The position numbers and the translations under genes were made by a program. DNA of 64,000 bases from Fenollaria timonensis. GTDB lineage: Bacteria > Bacillota > Clostridia > Tissierellales > Peptoniphilaceae. Where the stretch lies: NCBI RefSeq assembly GCF_001457835.1, contig NZ_LN898230.1:823600-887599 (forward strand), in the 5' to 3' direction. The stretch's first letter is position 1. The number at the start of each line of letters is the position of its first letter. This document shows, piece after piece, positions 45,929-54,511 of this stretch. The notes under the pieces are model-generated. The model did no database searches, was not told where the DNA came from, and saw nothing but the letters and a program-made list of their open reading frames with translations.

Positions 45929-47590
45929 TTATACCTCCATGATTACTGGAAGTATCATAGGATTTCTTTTCATAGTTTGATATATATACTTCTTCAAACT
46001 GTCTCTGATAGCATTTTTAATGCTTGACCAGTCTTTAATGTTTCTTCTTTGGCAATCTTCTATGGCTAAAACAACTTTTTTCTTTGCTTCTTCCATAAGA
46101 TCATCAGCTTCTCTAACATAGACAAAGCCTCTGGATATAATGTCTGGTCCAGCTATAGTTGAGCCGTCTTCTTTACTTAATGTCAATACGACTATGATCA
46201 AACCGTCTTCAGATAAGTGCTTTCTATCTCTTAAAACAATATTACCAACGTCGCCAACACCAAGTCCATCGACCAAGACATTGCCTGAAATTACTTCATC
46301 AACGATTTCAGCCTTTCTCTTATCAAGTTCAAGAACTTCACCGTTATTCATGATGAAGATATTCTTAGGGTTCATGCCCATGCTCTCAGCGAGTTGTGCA
46401 TGTAACTTAAGATGTCTTTGTTCGCCATGAACTGGTATGAAATATCTTGGCTTAAGTAGTGAATGTATTAGCTTAAGCTCTTCTTGACAAGCGTGACCTG
46501 AAACGTGTATTTCACCAAGTGATTCGTATATAACTTTTGCATCAAGCTCTATAAGCTTGTTAATTACCTTTGATACAGCGTTTTCATTGCCCGGTATCGG
46601 ATGAGCTGAAAGTATAATTAAGTCATTTGGTGTAAGCTGAATTTTTCTGTGCTCATTGTAGGCAATCCTTGTAAGTGCACTCATTGGCTCGCCTTGTGAA
46701 CCAGTTGTTATGATACAAATCTCGCTGTCATCATACTTGCTCATCTTATTTATATCAATTATACTTGAGTCTTTAACTCTTAAGTAGCCTAAATCCTTAG
46801 CGACTTTAACGTTATTTATCATGGACCTGCCTGATAAAACTATTTTTCTGCCGTGTTTTTCAGCCGCTTCTATAATTTGCTGAATTCTTTGCATATTTGA
46901 TGCAAATGTCGCAACTATGATTCTATTCTCAGTATATTCGTGGAAAATAGTTCTAAATGTCTCTCCGACTACTCTTTCACTTAGAGTGTAGCCTTTTCTT
47001 TCAACGTTTGTACTCTCTGCCAATAGACAAAGCACGCCTTTATCGCCTAGCTCAGCGAACCTGTTTAAATCGTTCACCCCACCCATAATTGGCGTAAAGT
47101 CAATTTTAAAGTCACCTGTGTGAACTATAACGCCTGCAGGTGTGTGAAATGCTAGTGCTGCTGAATCAGGAATACTATGGCATTGTCTAATGAATTCGAC
47201 AACAATTTTCCCTAATCTAACCTTATCGTTAAAGTTTACCACATGCATTTTAGGCTTTAAGTTGTGTTCCTTTAACTTATTTTCTAAGAGTCCTAAAGTT
47301 AGTCTAGTACCGTAAATAGGTACATTTATCTTCTTTAAGACGTATGGTATAGCTCCTATGTGGTCCTCGTGACCATGCGTTAGGACTATACCTTTAATTC
47401 TCTCCTTATTTTTTTCTAAATATGTGATATCTGGAATTACGATATCCACGCCCAGCATCTCGTCCTCTGGAAATGTCATACCGCAATCGCATATAACTAT
47501 ATCTTCATCACATTCAATAAGAGTAATATTCTTTCCGATCTCATTCAGACCACCCAGCGGGATGATCCTTAGTTTGTTACTCTTTAACAT
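45929..47590 (-). CDS. Ribonuclease J
   Basis: A 553-residue metallo-beta-lactamase/beta-CASP RNase with 5'-3' exo- and endonuclease activity in RNA decay and maturation. Zinc ligands are LTHGHEDHIGA (about 70-80), HTGDFKID and PVHGEQRHLKLHA; the C-terminal RNase J domain is present. The start has AAGGAGGAG 3-8 bases upstream. RnjA versus RnjB cannot be decided here. It follows the DUF1292 gene by 12 bases. Confidence 0.95.
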   Translation of the reverse strand: MLKSNKLRIIPLGGLNEIGKNITLIECDEDIVICDCGMTFPEDEMLGVDIVIPDITYLEKNKERIKGIVLTHGHEDHIGAIPYVLKKINVPIYGTRLTLGLLENKLKEHNLKPKMHVVNFNDKVRLGKIVVEFIRQCHSIPDSAALAFHTPAGVIVHTGDFKIDFTPIMGGVNDLNRFAELGDKGVLCLLAESTNVERKGYTLSERVVGETFRTIFHEYTENRIIVATFASNMQRIQQIIEAAEKHGRKIVLSGRSMINNVKVAKDLGYLRVKDSSIIDINKMSKYDDSEICIITTGSQGEPMSALTRIAYNEHRKIQLTPNDLIILSAHPIPGNENAVSKVINKLIELDAKVIYESLGEIHVSGHACQEELKLIHSLLKPRYFIPVHGEQRHLKLHAQLAESMGMNPKNIFIMNNGEVLELDKRKAEIVDEVISGNVLVDGLGVGDVGNIVLRDRKHLSEDGLIIVVLTLSKEDGSTIAGPDIISRGFVYVREADDLMEEAKKKVVLAIEDCQRRNIKDWSSIKNAIRDSLKKYIYQTMKRNPMILPVIMEV

Positions 47591-47602
47591 CGTCTCCTCC
47601 TT

Positions 47603-47845
47603 TTATTTATTTGTTTTATCTAATTCTTCATAGGCTTCTTGAGCTTCTCTTAGCTCCTCATCGTCTAAGCCTGTGAATACTAAATTCCCTTCATTATCTT
47701 CACTATACTTCATTATATAGTAATCTTCGTCTTCTTCGCTTTCATACATTACTACATACTTGTCAGTATCAATCTCAAATGTAGCTTCGACGATAAGTTC
47801 TATCTCATTACCATCATCGTCATGAAGCAGTATTTTATTCTCCAT
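47603..47845 (-). CDS. DUF1292 protein
   Basis: An 80-residue acidic protein (MENKILLHDDDGNEIELIVEA). DUF1292 proteins commonly follow ireB and ruvX in Firmicutes and have no established function. It overlaps the ruvX end by 11 bases, and AAGGGG precedes the ATG. Confidence 0.9.
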   Translation of the reverse strand: MENKILLHDDDGNEIELIVEATFEIDTDKYVVMYESEEDEDYYIMKYSEDNEGNLVFTGLDDEELREAQEAYEELDKTNK

Positions 47846-48266
47846 TTTTTCCCCTTTGCATATCTAAATATGTTCTTAAAATATAGTTTGCCGCGATTGA
47901 GTCAACATACTTTTTTCTGTTTTCTCTACGCACATTCGTATCAATTAAAACTCTTGTCGCACTTACTGTTGTCAGTCTCTCATCAACATAGACTACTTCT
48001 ATGTCATCAAGATTTTTCTTCATAAAATCCATGTACTTCTTTGCTTTTTTTGCTTGTGGTCCAAGGCTTCCATCCATGTTCTTAGGTAGACCAACGACCA
48101 AAGTCTTTACGCCGTACTGATCAATAATTTCTTTTAACTTGTCTCTATCTTCTAATTTTGAAGTTCTAAATATAGTGTTTAGCGTTGTGACTATAATTTG
48201 CAATTCGTCTGAAATTGCAAGCCCTACCGTTTTATCGCCAACATCTAAAGCTAAAATTCTTTCCAT
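47835..48266 (-). CDS. RuvX/YqgF Holliday-junction resolvase-like protein
   Basis: A 143-residue RNase H-fold protein. MERILALDVGDKTVGLAISD carries the first catalytic Asp, VVGLPKNMDGSLGPQA the middle motif, and VDERLTTVSA with YVDSIAANYIL the last acidic residues. The family is linked to pre-16S rRNA 5' maturation. An AGGTGAA ribosome site overlaps the T run of the terminator that separates it from ireB. Confidence 0.93.
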   Translation of the reverse strand: MERILALDVGDKTVGLAISDELQIIVTTLNTIFRTSKLEDRDKLKEIIDQYGVKTLVVGLPKNMDGSLGPQAKKAKKYMDFMKKNLDDIEVVYVDERLTTVSATRVLIDTNVRRENRKKYVDSIAANYILRTYLDMQRGKNGE

Positions 48267-48276
48267 AATTTCACCT

Positions 48277-48305
48277 AAAAATAATAGGGGTTATAAGCCC
48301 CTATT
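48277..48305 (-). terminator. Terminator between ireB and ruvX
   Basis: AATAGGGG / CCCCTATT, a perfect 8-bp stem with a 7-base loop, followed by ATTTTT on the minus strand; two bases behind the ireB stop. The T run merges into the ruvX ribosome site, so it probably attenuates rather than fully ends transcription. Confidence 0.8.
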
Positions 48306-48307
48306 AA

Positions 48308-48559
48308 TCATTTCAAATAATCAACGAGTATTGCCTCCAAAAGCTCATCTCTTTCCATTTGTATTATCATCGATCTCGCATCATTGTAGCTTGTTATATA
48401 TGTTGGATCTCCTGATAAAATGTAGCCTATGATTTGGTTGATGGGGTTGTATCCCTTAGCTTCTAGAGCTTCACAAACCTTATTTAATATTTCTTTTGGT
48501 GATTGAACTGTTTCCTTTTGAATATTAAATTTCATTGTCTCATCAAATTTCTTATCCAT
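48308..48559 (-). CDS. IreB-family regulatory phosphoprotein
   Basis: An 83-residue protein of the DUF965/IreB family, a substrate of the IreK/PrkC-type Ser/Thr kinase in Enterococcus. Start DETMKFNIQK with the conserved threonines region, and GYNPINQIIGYILSGDPTYITSYNDARSMI in the middle. The alaS-ireB-ruvX order is typical for Firmicutes. AGAGGTGA lies 6 bases before the ATG. Confidence 0.94.
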   Translation of the reverse strand: MDKKFDETMKFNIQKETVQSPKEILNKVCEALEAKGYNPINQIIGYILSGDPTYITSYNDARSMIIQMERDELLEAILVDYLK

Positions 48560-48577
48560 GCTATCACCTCTAAATAT

Positions 48578-48606
48578 AGTATATCATAAAAAACTTATGT
48601 CTTCAA
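48578..48606 (-). promoter_or_regulatory. Promoter of ireB
   Basis: TTGAAG (48601-48606), 17-base spacer, extended -10 TGATATACT (TATACT at 48578-48583), followed at once by AGAGGTGA. It lies behind alaS. Confidence 0.65.
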
Positions 48607-48629
48607 TAATAATTTATTTCTTATTATAG

Positions 48630-51263
48630 TTAGCCTAAAATCTCTTTAAGTTTTTCTTCTGCTTTTATTTCAAAATCTTTAAGCTTATCTGAGTTGCCGC
48701 CGCCTGCTTGAGCCATGTCATCTCTTCCACCGCCCTTAGCATCTAGTAGCGGAGCAATGTTTTTCATCAAGATATTTGCTGTAACTACCTTGCTTACAAC
48801 ATCTTTTGTAAGTGTTATGATGAATGAAGTCTTTCCACCTATGTCCGCAGCTACCATAACTATACCAGACTTAACTTTGTCTTTTAGCTTATCTCCTGCT
48901 TGTCTTAACTCATTCATATTATCAGCTTCAATCACGCTGATTATATAGTTAACGCCGTTAATATTTTTAACTTCGCTGTCAAGATTTTTAAGCTCAGCAT
49001 TTTGTATTTTGTTCTTTAAGTCTTTTATTTCTTTTTCTCTATCTTTTAAGTCGCTAATTGTTTGTTCAGCCTTATTGATAAGGTCTTCTTTGTTAGTTTT
49101 GAATGTTTCACTAAGCTTATCTAGTTCGGCTTCATTATCATTTAGATATTTATAAGTATTTCTGCCTGTTAGAGCTTCGATTCTTCTAACGCCTGCAGCT
49201 ATACCAGTTTCTTGAACTATCTTGAATAGTCCTACTTCTGAAGTGTTCTTAACGTGAGTACCACCGCATAGCTCCATTGAGAAGTCGCCAACTTTAACTA
49301 CTCTTACTAAGTCTCCGTATTTATCTTCAAATAGACCTGTTGCACCCATCTTTTTAGATTCTTCTAAGCTAACTACAGATGTATTTACGTCTATAGCATC
49401 GAAAATGCTTTCATTAACAATGTTTTCAACTTGTTTAATTTCATCAGCTGTCATTGCTTGGAAGTGAGTAAAGTCAAATCTAAGTCTAGTTGGACTAACT
49501 AAGGAACCTGCTTGATTAACGTGAGTGCCTAGAACCATCTTTAGTGCCTTGTGAAGTAAGTGAGTTGCTGTGTGGTTCTTGCGCGTATCTTGTCTAAGCT
49601 TGTAGTCAATCTCAGCATCTAGCTTGTCGCCAGTTTTTAATTCGCCTGATTCTACTTCAACTTCATGAAGCACAAGACCTGTCTTAGTCTTCTTTGTGTC
49701 AATTGCCCTTAGAGTTGCGCTGTCATTTTTAAGTGTGCCGACGTCACCAACTTGTCCACCTGATTGACCATAGAATGGTGTTTTATCAAGTATAACTATG
49801 GCTTTGTCGCCTTCCTTGATTGAATCGACTAAGTTTTTATCTACAACTATGGCATTTACCTTGGCATCTTCATTCACATTGTGTTCGTAGCCAATAAATT
49901 CATTCTTATAATTTTCGTAGATATCTAGGTTTAAGTCGCTGTTCCAGCCAGAGTCTTCAACGTGAGCATTTTCCTTTGCTCTAAGCTTTTGTTCTTGCAT
50001 GTTCTTGTTAAACTCGTCCTCATCAACACTAATATTGTTTTCTTCAAGTATTTCCTTAGTTATATCAAATGGGAAACCATAAGTATCATATAGAATGAAG
50101 GCTTTTTCACCTGAAAGACTCTTCTTGCCTTCTTTTTTAAGCTCGTCAATATATGAGTTTAAGATGTTCATACCTTGATTGATAGTTTCTTCAAACTTAG
50201 CTTCTTCAGCACTTATAATCTTGATTATAGTTTCTCTATTTTGAGCTAGTTCTGTATAGTGATATGACCAGCCATCTATAACTTTTTCAACTAAGTCAGC
50301 TAAGAATGGTCTGTCTATGCCAAGAAGCTTACCGTGTCTAATCGCACGTCTGATAATTTTTCTAAGTACATAACCCCTTGACTCGTTTGATGGTATTATG
50401 CCATCTGAAACCATAAATGTCATGCTTCTTACATGGTCAGCGATTATTCTTATAGATATATCATCTTTTTCATTTTCTTTATATTTTTTATTTGAAAGTT
50501 TTTCAATCTCTTCAATTATGCTTCTGATTTCTTTTATGTCAAAGATTGAGTGAACGCCTTGCATAACGCACGCCATTCTTTCAAGACCCATACCTGTATC
50601 GATGTTTGGATGGCTTAGTGGCTCGTACTCATCCTTTGACTTTCTGTCAAATTGAGTGAATACAAGGTTCCAAACTTCGATTAGTCTTTCATTTTCTACG
50701 CCGTCATTAAAGTCCTTTAAAGTACCGTAGCCTTCTCCTCTATCGTAGAAAATCTCAGTACATGGACCCGATGGACCAGTTTCAAGCTCCCAGAAGTTAT
50801 CTTCTTTACCAAGTCTTACTAATCTCTTAGGATCTTGACCTTCCTTAACCCATAGATCAAAGGCTTCATCGTCATCCTTAAATACTGTGATCCATAACTT
50901 TTCAGGCTCTATTTCAAACTTTTCAGTAAGTAAAGTCCACGCCCAATGAATTGCCTCTTTCTTAAAGTAATCTCCAAAAGAAAAGTTTCCTAGCATTTCA
51001 AAAAAAGTTCCGTGTCTATCAGTTTTACCAACGTTGTCAATATCGCCTGTTCTGATACACTTTTGACAAGTAGTCATTCTCTTAGATGGAGCACTTAACT
51101 CGCCTGTAAAGAACTTCTTAAGTGGTGCCATACCAGCACCTATTAATAATAATGATTTATCATCCTTAGGTATTAGCGAAAAACTTTTTTCAGCTAAATG
51201 ACCTTGATTTTTAAAAAAATTTAAATATTCATCTCTTATTTCATTCATTGATAAATGTTTCAT
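48630..51263 (-). CDS. Alanyl-tRNA synthetase
   Basis: Class II synthetase of 877 residues. Catalytic core with LLIGAGMAPLKKFFTGE and MTTCQKCIRTGDIDNVGKT; editing domain with HTATHLLHKAL and ELCGGTHV (zinc ligands); C-terminal coiled coil (about 715-765) and the DHHA1 oligomerisation domain ending GGGRDDMAQAGGG. AGAGGTG lies 6 bases before the ATG. It follows the exporter gene by 10 bases, without T-box. Confidence 0.97.
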   Translation of the reverse strand: MKHLSMNEIRDEYLNFFKNQGHLAEKSFSLIPKDDKSLLLIGAGMAPLKKFFTGELSAPSKRMTTCQKCIRTGDIDNVGKTDRHGTFFEMLGNFSFGDYFKKEAIHWAWTLLTEKFEIEPEKLWITVFKDDDEAFDLWVKEGQDPKRLVRLGKEDNFWELETGPSGPCTEIFYDRGEGYGTLKDFNDGVENERLIEVWNLVFTQFDRKSKDEYEPLSHPNIDTGMGLERMACVMQGVHSIFDIKEIRSIIEEIEKLSNKKYKENEKDDISIRIIADHVRSMTFMVSDGIIPSNESRGYVLRKIIRRAIRHGKLLGIDRPFLADLVEKVIDGWSYHYTELAQNRETIIKIISAEEAKFEETINQGMNILNSYIDELKKEGKKSLSGEKAFILYDTYGFPFDITKEILEENNISVDEDEFNKNMQEQKLRAKENAHVEDSGWNSDLNLDIYENYKNEFIGYEHNVNEDAKVNAIVVDKNLVDSIKEGDKAIVILDKTPFYGQSGGQVGDVGTLKNDSATLRAIDTKKTKTGLVLHEVEVESGELKTGDKLDAEIDYKLRQDTRKNHTATHLLHKALKMVLGTHVNQAGSLVSPTRLRFDFTHFQAMTADEIKQVENIVNESIFDAIDVNTSVVSLEESKKMGATGLFEDKYGDLVRVVKVGDFSMELCGGTHVKNTSEVGLFKIVQETGIAAGVRRIEALTGRNTYKYLNDNEAELDKLSETFKTNKEDLINKAEQTISDLKDREKEIKDLKNKIQNAELKNLDSEVKNINGVNYIISVIEADNMNELRQAGDKLKDKVKSGIVMVAADIGGKTSFIITLTKDVVSKVVTANILMKNIAPLLDAKGGGRDDMAQAGGGNSDKLKDFEIKAEEKLKEILG

Positions 51264-51273
51264 TTATACACCT

Positions 51274-52485
51274 CTAATAATTTTTATTTACAACATATTC
51301 ATTATACACCGTTTTGATAACAAGTGCAATAGGTACCGCAAGTATCATACCTAAAAATCCAAATAGCGCCGCTCCTAGTATAAGTAGGAACAAAACTACT
51401 ATTGGATGGAAGCCCGTTTCTTTTGATAATATCTTCGGACCCACGATATTGTTTTCAACCCATTGAATTAATATATATAGAATGAAGATCCAAAGCGCTT
51501 TGATTGGGCTGTCTATAAAAGCAAAGACAAAGGCTGGTATTAGTCCCATAAGCGGTCCTACATATGGCACTATATCCGCAACGCATGTAATTATACCTAT
51601 AACAAAGGAGAATTCTACTCCCAAGGCTAGAAGCATAATAAATGTTGCAAAACCTACGAATACCGCCATCTTAATCTTGCCTATGATGTACTTAGTCATA
51701 TCATTATGAATATTTGAGAATAGCCTTATTAACCTTTCTTTTCTCGCTTCTGGTATCATGGCTTTTAACTTTTCCTTAATTTTGTCCTTATCTTTCAAAA
51801 AGTAAAAAGCAAATATTGGTGTCAAGACAAGTGAAAATACAAAGCTCATTACATTCTTTGCAGAATTAACAAGTAAATTTCCCGCATTAGCTGTCTGTTT
51901 TTTGTATATTTTCGAGATATTATCAATTATAAGTTCGTTATCAAGATTTATTCCTTTGAAAAGTTCATATTGATTAAAGAAATCATTGATAGATTCAAGT
52001 GTTTGCTTGTAATACTCAGGAAATTTAATTATAAGATTTTTAATATCAGAAATAGTCTTAGGAAAGACAGTAAAGCCTAAGATTAAAAATATAAGAATAA
52101 CTATTAAAAAAACAGTCAAAATCGCAAGAGTATCCGATATCTTAAGTCTCTTACGCACACTTTTAACCATAGGGTTTAAAAAGTACGCAAGCATAGCAGC
52201 AATAAGTATAGATAAGGTTAAAGTCCTTACCATAAGAAAACTTTTGTATATGTATATGAAAAATAATACAGCCAAAACAGTAAGTATAAATTTAATTATA
52301 ACTATTTTTGAAAATATTAATTTTTCCGAATCTTGTAGATGTTTATTACCAATATTTACAAGGTAATATATACCTAGTGCAAGTATAATTATTTTTAAAC
52401 CAAGGAGGATGCCATTTAGAGCTCCTCCTTGTAAAAATAAATTAACAATATTTCTATCGATGATATCTGTTAATAATATATTCAT
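51274..52485 (-). CDS. AI-2E family transporter
   Basis: A 403-residue membrane protein with about eight helices and the family pattern: VRTLTLSILIAAMLAYFLNPMV, a long soluble loop (about 145-195), and the conserved PYVGPLMGLIPAFVFAFI and VGPKILSKETGFHPIVVLFLLI motifs. Members export small molecules or act as Na+/H+ antiporters; the substrate is unknown. The ATG has no clear ribosome site and lies 2 bases behind iscU, so translation is probably coupled. Confidence 0.93.
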   Translation of the reverse strand: MNILLTDIIDRNIVNLFLQGGALNGILLGLKIIILALGIYYLVNIGNKHLQDSEKLIFSKIVIIKFILTVLAVLFFIYIYKSFLMVRTLTLSILIAAMLAYFLNPMVKSVRKRLKISDTLAILTVFLIVILIFLILGFTVFPKTISDIKNLIIKFPEYYKQTLESINDFFNQYELFKGINLDNELIIDNISKIYKKQTANAGNLLVNSAKNVMSFVFSLVLTPIFAFYFLKDKDKIKEKLKAMIPEARKERLIRLFSNIHNDMTKYIIGKIKMAVFVGFATFIMLLALGVEFSFVIGIITCVADIVPYVGPLMGLIPAFVFAFIDSPIKALWIFILYILIQWVENNIVGPKILSKETGFHPIVVLFLLILGAALFGFLGMILAVPIALVIKTVYNEYVVNKNY

Positions 52486-52487
52486 TT

Positions 52488-52937
52488 TTAGTCTAGTTCC
52501 ATGTGTTCATGATCATGTAGATCATCTTTTGGTGGTTCGTAATTTTCAAGACCTTTTACCTTATGGCCAGACTTTTGTTGATAGTCATAAAGAGCTGCCT
52601 TGATAGCTTCTTCAGCAAGTACTGAGCAGTGCATCTTGATTGGTGGTAGTCCGTCTAAGTTTTCAGCTACTTCCTTATTTGATAAATTTATAGCGTCGTT
52701 TATGGACTTACCTTTGATAAGTTCTGTAGCCATAGATGATGACGCAATAGCAGTACCACAGCCGTAAGTCTTAAACTTAACGTCTGTAATTATATCGTTT
52801 TCATCTATCTTTAGGTACATCCTCATGATGTCGCCGCATTTTGCGTTACCAACTTCGCCAACACCGCTTGGATTTTCCATCTCTCCTACATTTCTTGGAT
52901 GCATAAAGTGATCCATAACTTTTTCAGAATATAACAT
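52488..52937 (-). CDS. Iron-sulphur cluster scaffold IscU/NifU
   Basis: A 149-residue U-type scaffold. The three ligand Cys lie in GNAKCGDIMR, YGCGTAIASSS and MHCSVLAEEAI. A His/Asp-rich C terminus (DDLHDHEHMELD) is an extra. It receives sulphur from the cysteine desulphurase encoded immediately upstream with one base of overlap. AAAGGAG lies 7 bases before the ATG. Confidence 0.95.
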   Translation of the reverse strand: MLYSEKVMDHFMHPRNVGEMENPSGVGEVGNAKCGDIMRMYLKIDENDIITDVKFKTYGCGTAIASSSMATELIKGKSINDAINLSNKEVAENLDGLPPIKMHCSVLAEEAIKAALYDYQQKSGHKVKGLENYEPPKDDLHDHEHMELD

Positions 52938-54127
52938 TATATTTCTCCTTTCGCAATTGCCTCATCATATAGAGGTGACATTTGTCTTAATCTTTCAATA
53001 ATCTTTACTAGGCTATCTACAACGTAGTCTACATCTTCATCTGTAATCTCTTCTGAGAATGTTAGTCTTAAAGATCCATGAGCAATTTCGTGTGGTAAGC
53101 CTATTGCAAGTAATACATGTGATGGATCAAGTGAGCCAGATGCACATGCAGAACCAGTTGATCCAGCTATTCCCATAGCGTCAAGCATTAGTAGAAGCGC
53201 TTCGCCTTCAACGTACTTGAAGCAGAATGAAGCATTTCCTGGTAGTCTTCTTTCTGGATCTTTACTACCGTTATATAGTGTATATGGAATTTTTTCCATA
53301 ATTTCTTTAACTAGTCTATCTCTTTTATCTCTTAAATGAGAGTTATGCTTATCAAAATTGTCATATAATAATTCTATAGCTTTAGCAAGACCGATAATTT
53401 CAGCAGTATTTTCAGTTCCTGCTCTTCTCTTTCTTTCTTGTCCACCGCCATGAATTAAGTTGTCAATATTCACGCCTTTTCTAATGTATAAAGCGCCTAT
53501 ACCCTTTGGTCCGTATAGCTTATGGCCCGATAAACTCATCATGTCTATGCCAAAATCTTCTACGTCTATCCTAACGTTACCAACTGCTTGAACAGCGTCT
53601 GTATGGAATAGTGCGTTGTGTTTGTGAGCTATAGCAGCTGCTTCTTTAATCGGCTGTATAGTTCCTATCTCATTATTAGCAAACATTATACTAACTAAGA
53701 TAGTATCGTCTCTCATGGCATTTTCAAGTTCATTAAGGTCAATAAAACCATCTTCATCAACGCTTAAATATGTTACCTCAAAACCTTCCTTTTCAAGGAA
53801 CTTGCATGTATTAAGTATAGCCGGATGCTCAATCGCAGTCGTAATTATGTGTTTACCCTTGTCCTCGTACTTAAATGCACATCCCTTTAAAGCCCAGTTG
53901 TCTGATTCTGAGCCACAGCTTGTAAAATATATCTCATCTGCCTTGCAGTTAAAGTATGATGCTATCTTCTCCCTTGCTTCTACCACATCTTTTTTCACTT
54001 CAGTTGCTAGCGAATAAAGACTTGATGCATTGTAATACTTTTCATCAAAGTATGGTAGCATCGCATCTATAACTTCTTTTCTAACCTTTGTTGTTGCAGC
54101 GTTATCCAAATAAATAAAGCCCATCAT
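52937..54127 (-). CDS. Cysteine desulphurase NifS/IscS
   Basis: PLP enzyme of 396 residues removing sulphur from cysteine for Fe-S assembly. YLDNAATTKVR at the start, the SGHKLYGPKGIGALY motif with the PLP Lys, and SGSACASGSLDPSHV with the active-site Cys near 327 (long loop, group I). Two ATGs in tandem at 54127 and 54124 lie behind AAGGGGG; the second has the better spacing. No iscR lies upstream, but the leader is structured. Confidence 0.95.
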   Translation of the reverse strand: MMGFIYLDNAATTKVRKEVIDAMLPYFDEKYYNASSLYSLATEVKKDVVEAREKIASYFNCKADEIYFTSCGSESDNWALKGCAFKYEDKGKHIITTAIEHPAILNTCKFLEKEGFEVTYLSVDEDGFIDLNELENAMRDDTILVSIMFANNEIGTIQPIKEAAAIAHKHNALFHTDAVQAVGNVRIDVEDFGIDMMSLSGHKLYGPKGIGALYIRKGVNIDNLIHGGGQERKRRAGTENTAEIIGLAKAIELLYDNFDKHNSHLRDKRDRLVKEIMEKIPYTLYNGSKDPERRLPGNASFCFKYVEGEALLLMLDAMGIAGSTGSACASGSLDPSHVLLAIGLPHEIAHGSLRLTFSEEITDEDVDYVVDSLVKIIERLRQMSPLYDEAIAKGEI

Positions 54128-54265
54128 AATCCCCCTTTATATATAATCATAAAAAGATAAAATATCCCTATTTTATCTAATATGTAATATGTATGTGATA
54201 ATAAAATTATCTATGTAATATGATTGGCTTCTAATATGTATATGTTTGTATTCAATTGTATTTAT
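54128..54265 (-). promoter_or_regulatory. Leader of the iscSU operon with terminator-like hairpin
   Basis: About 130 bases. At 54155-54178 AGATAAAAT / ATTTTATCT forms a 9-bp stem followed by TTTT, resembling an AT-rich terminator just before the iscS ribosome site. Upstream at 54197-54211 GATAA/TTATC forms a second hairpin whose ATTTTAT could pair with the first arm of the terminator stem. An attenuator is possible; the region is so AT-rich that chance pairing is a real alternative. Confidence 0.4.
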
Positions 54266-54294
54266 ATTATAATATATCTACTAGCTTTTGTCAA
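54266..54294 (-). promoter_or_regulatory. Promoter of the iscS-iscU-exporter-alaS operon
   Basis: Perfect TTGACA (54289-54294) and TATAAT (54266-54271), 17-base spacer, on the minus strand. Confidence 0.85.
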
Positions 54295-54462
54295 GTCCAT
54301 GCAAATGATTTTCTCTAGTATTAATATTTATTATACTTAAATCACATATAATAATATATTTATATCTAGCATCTTGCTATATTCGTTCTAAGCCAAGTAC
54401 GATGAGCGTGTTTCATTCATCATATATATACATTATACCCAAACTACTCCATTTGCAAAACA
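54295..54462. other. Non-coding stretch upstream of the iscSU promoter
   Basis: No gene is seen. AT-rich. It holds one further promoter-like site described separately and small hairpins only. An 11-codon frame starting at the ATG pair near 54420 has no ribosome site. Confidence 0.4.
54432..54459 (-). promoter_or_regulatory. Possible second, distal promoter of the iscSU operon
   Basis: TTTGCA (54454-54459), 16-base spacer, TATAAT (54432-54437). It would give a leader of about 300 bases. Confidence 0.4.
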
Positions 54463-54490
54463 AAAAGCAGAATGATTTCTCACTCTGCTT
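54461..54490 (-). terminator. Terminator of the obgE-ridA-tdh operon
   Basis: AAGCAGA / TCTGCTT outer stem (with inner TGA/TCA) followed by TTTG TTTT on the minus strand, 22 bases behind the threonine dehydrogenase stop. Confidence 0.8.
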
Positions 54491-54511
54491 CGTATAATAA
54501 TATTGATTAAA

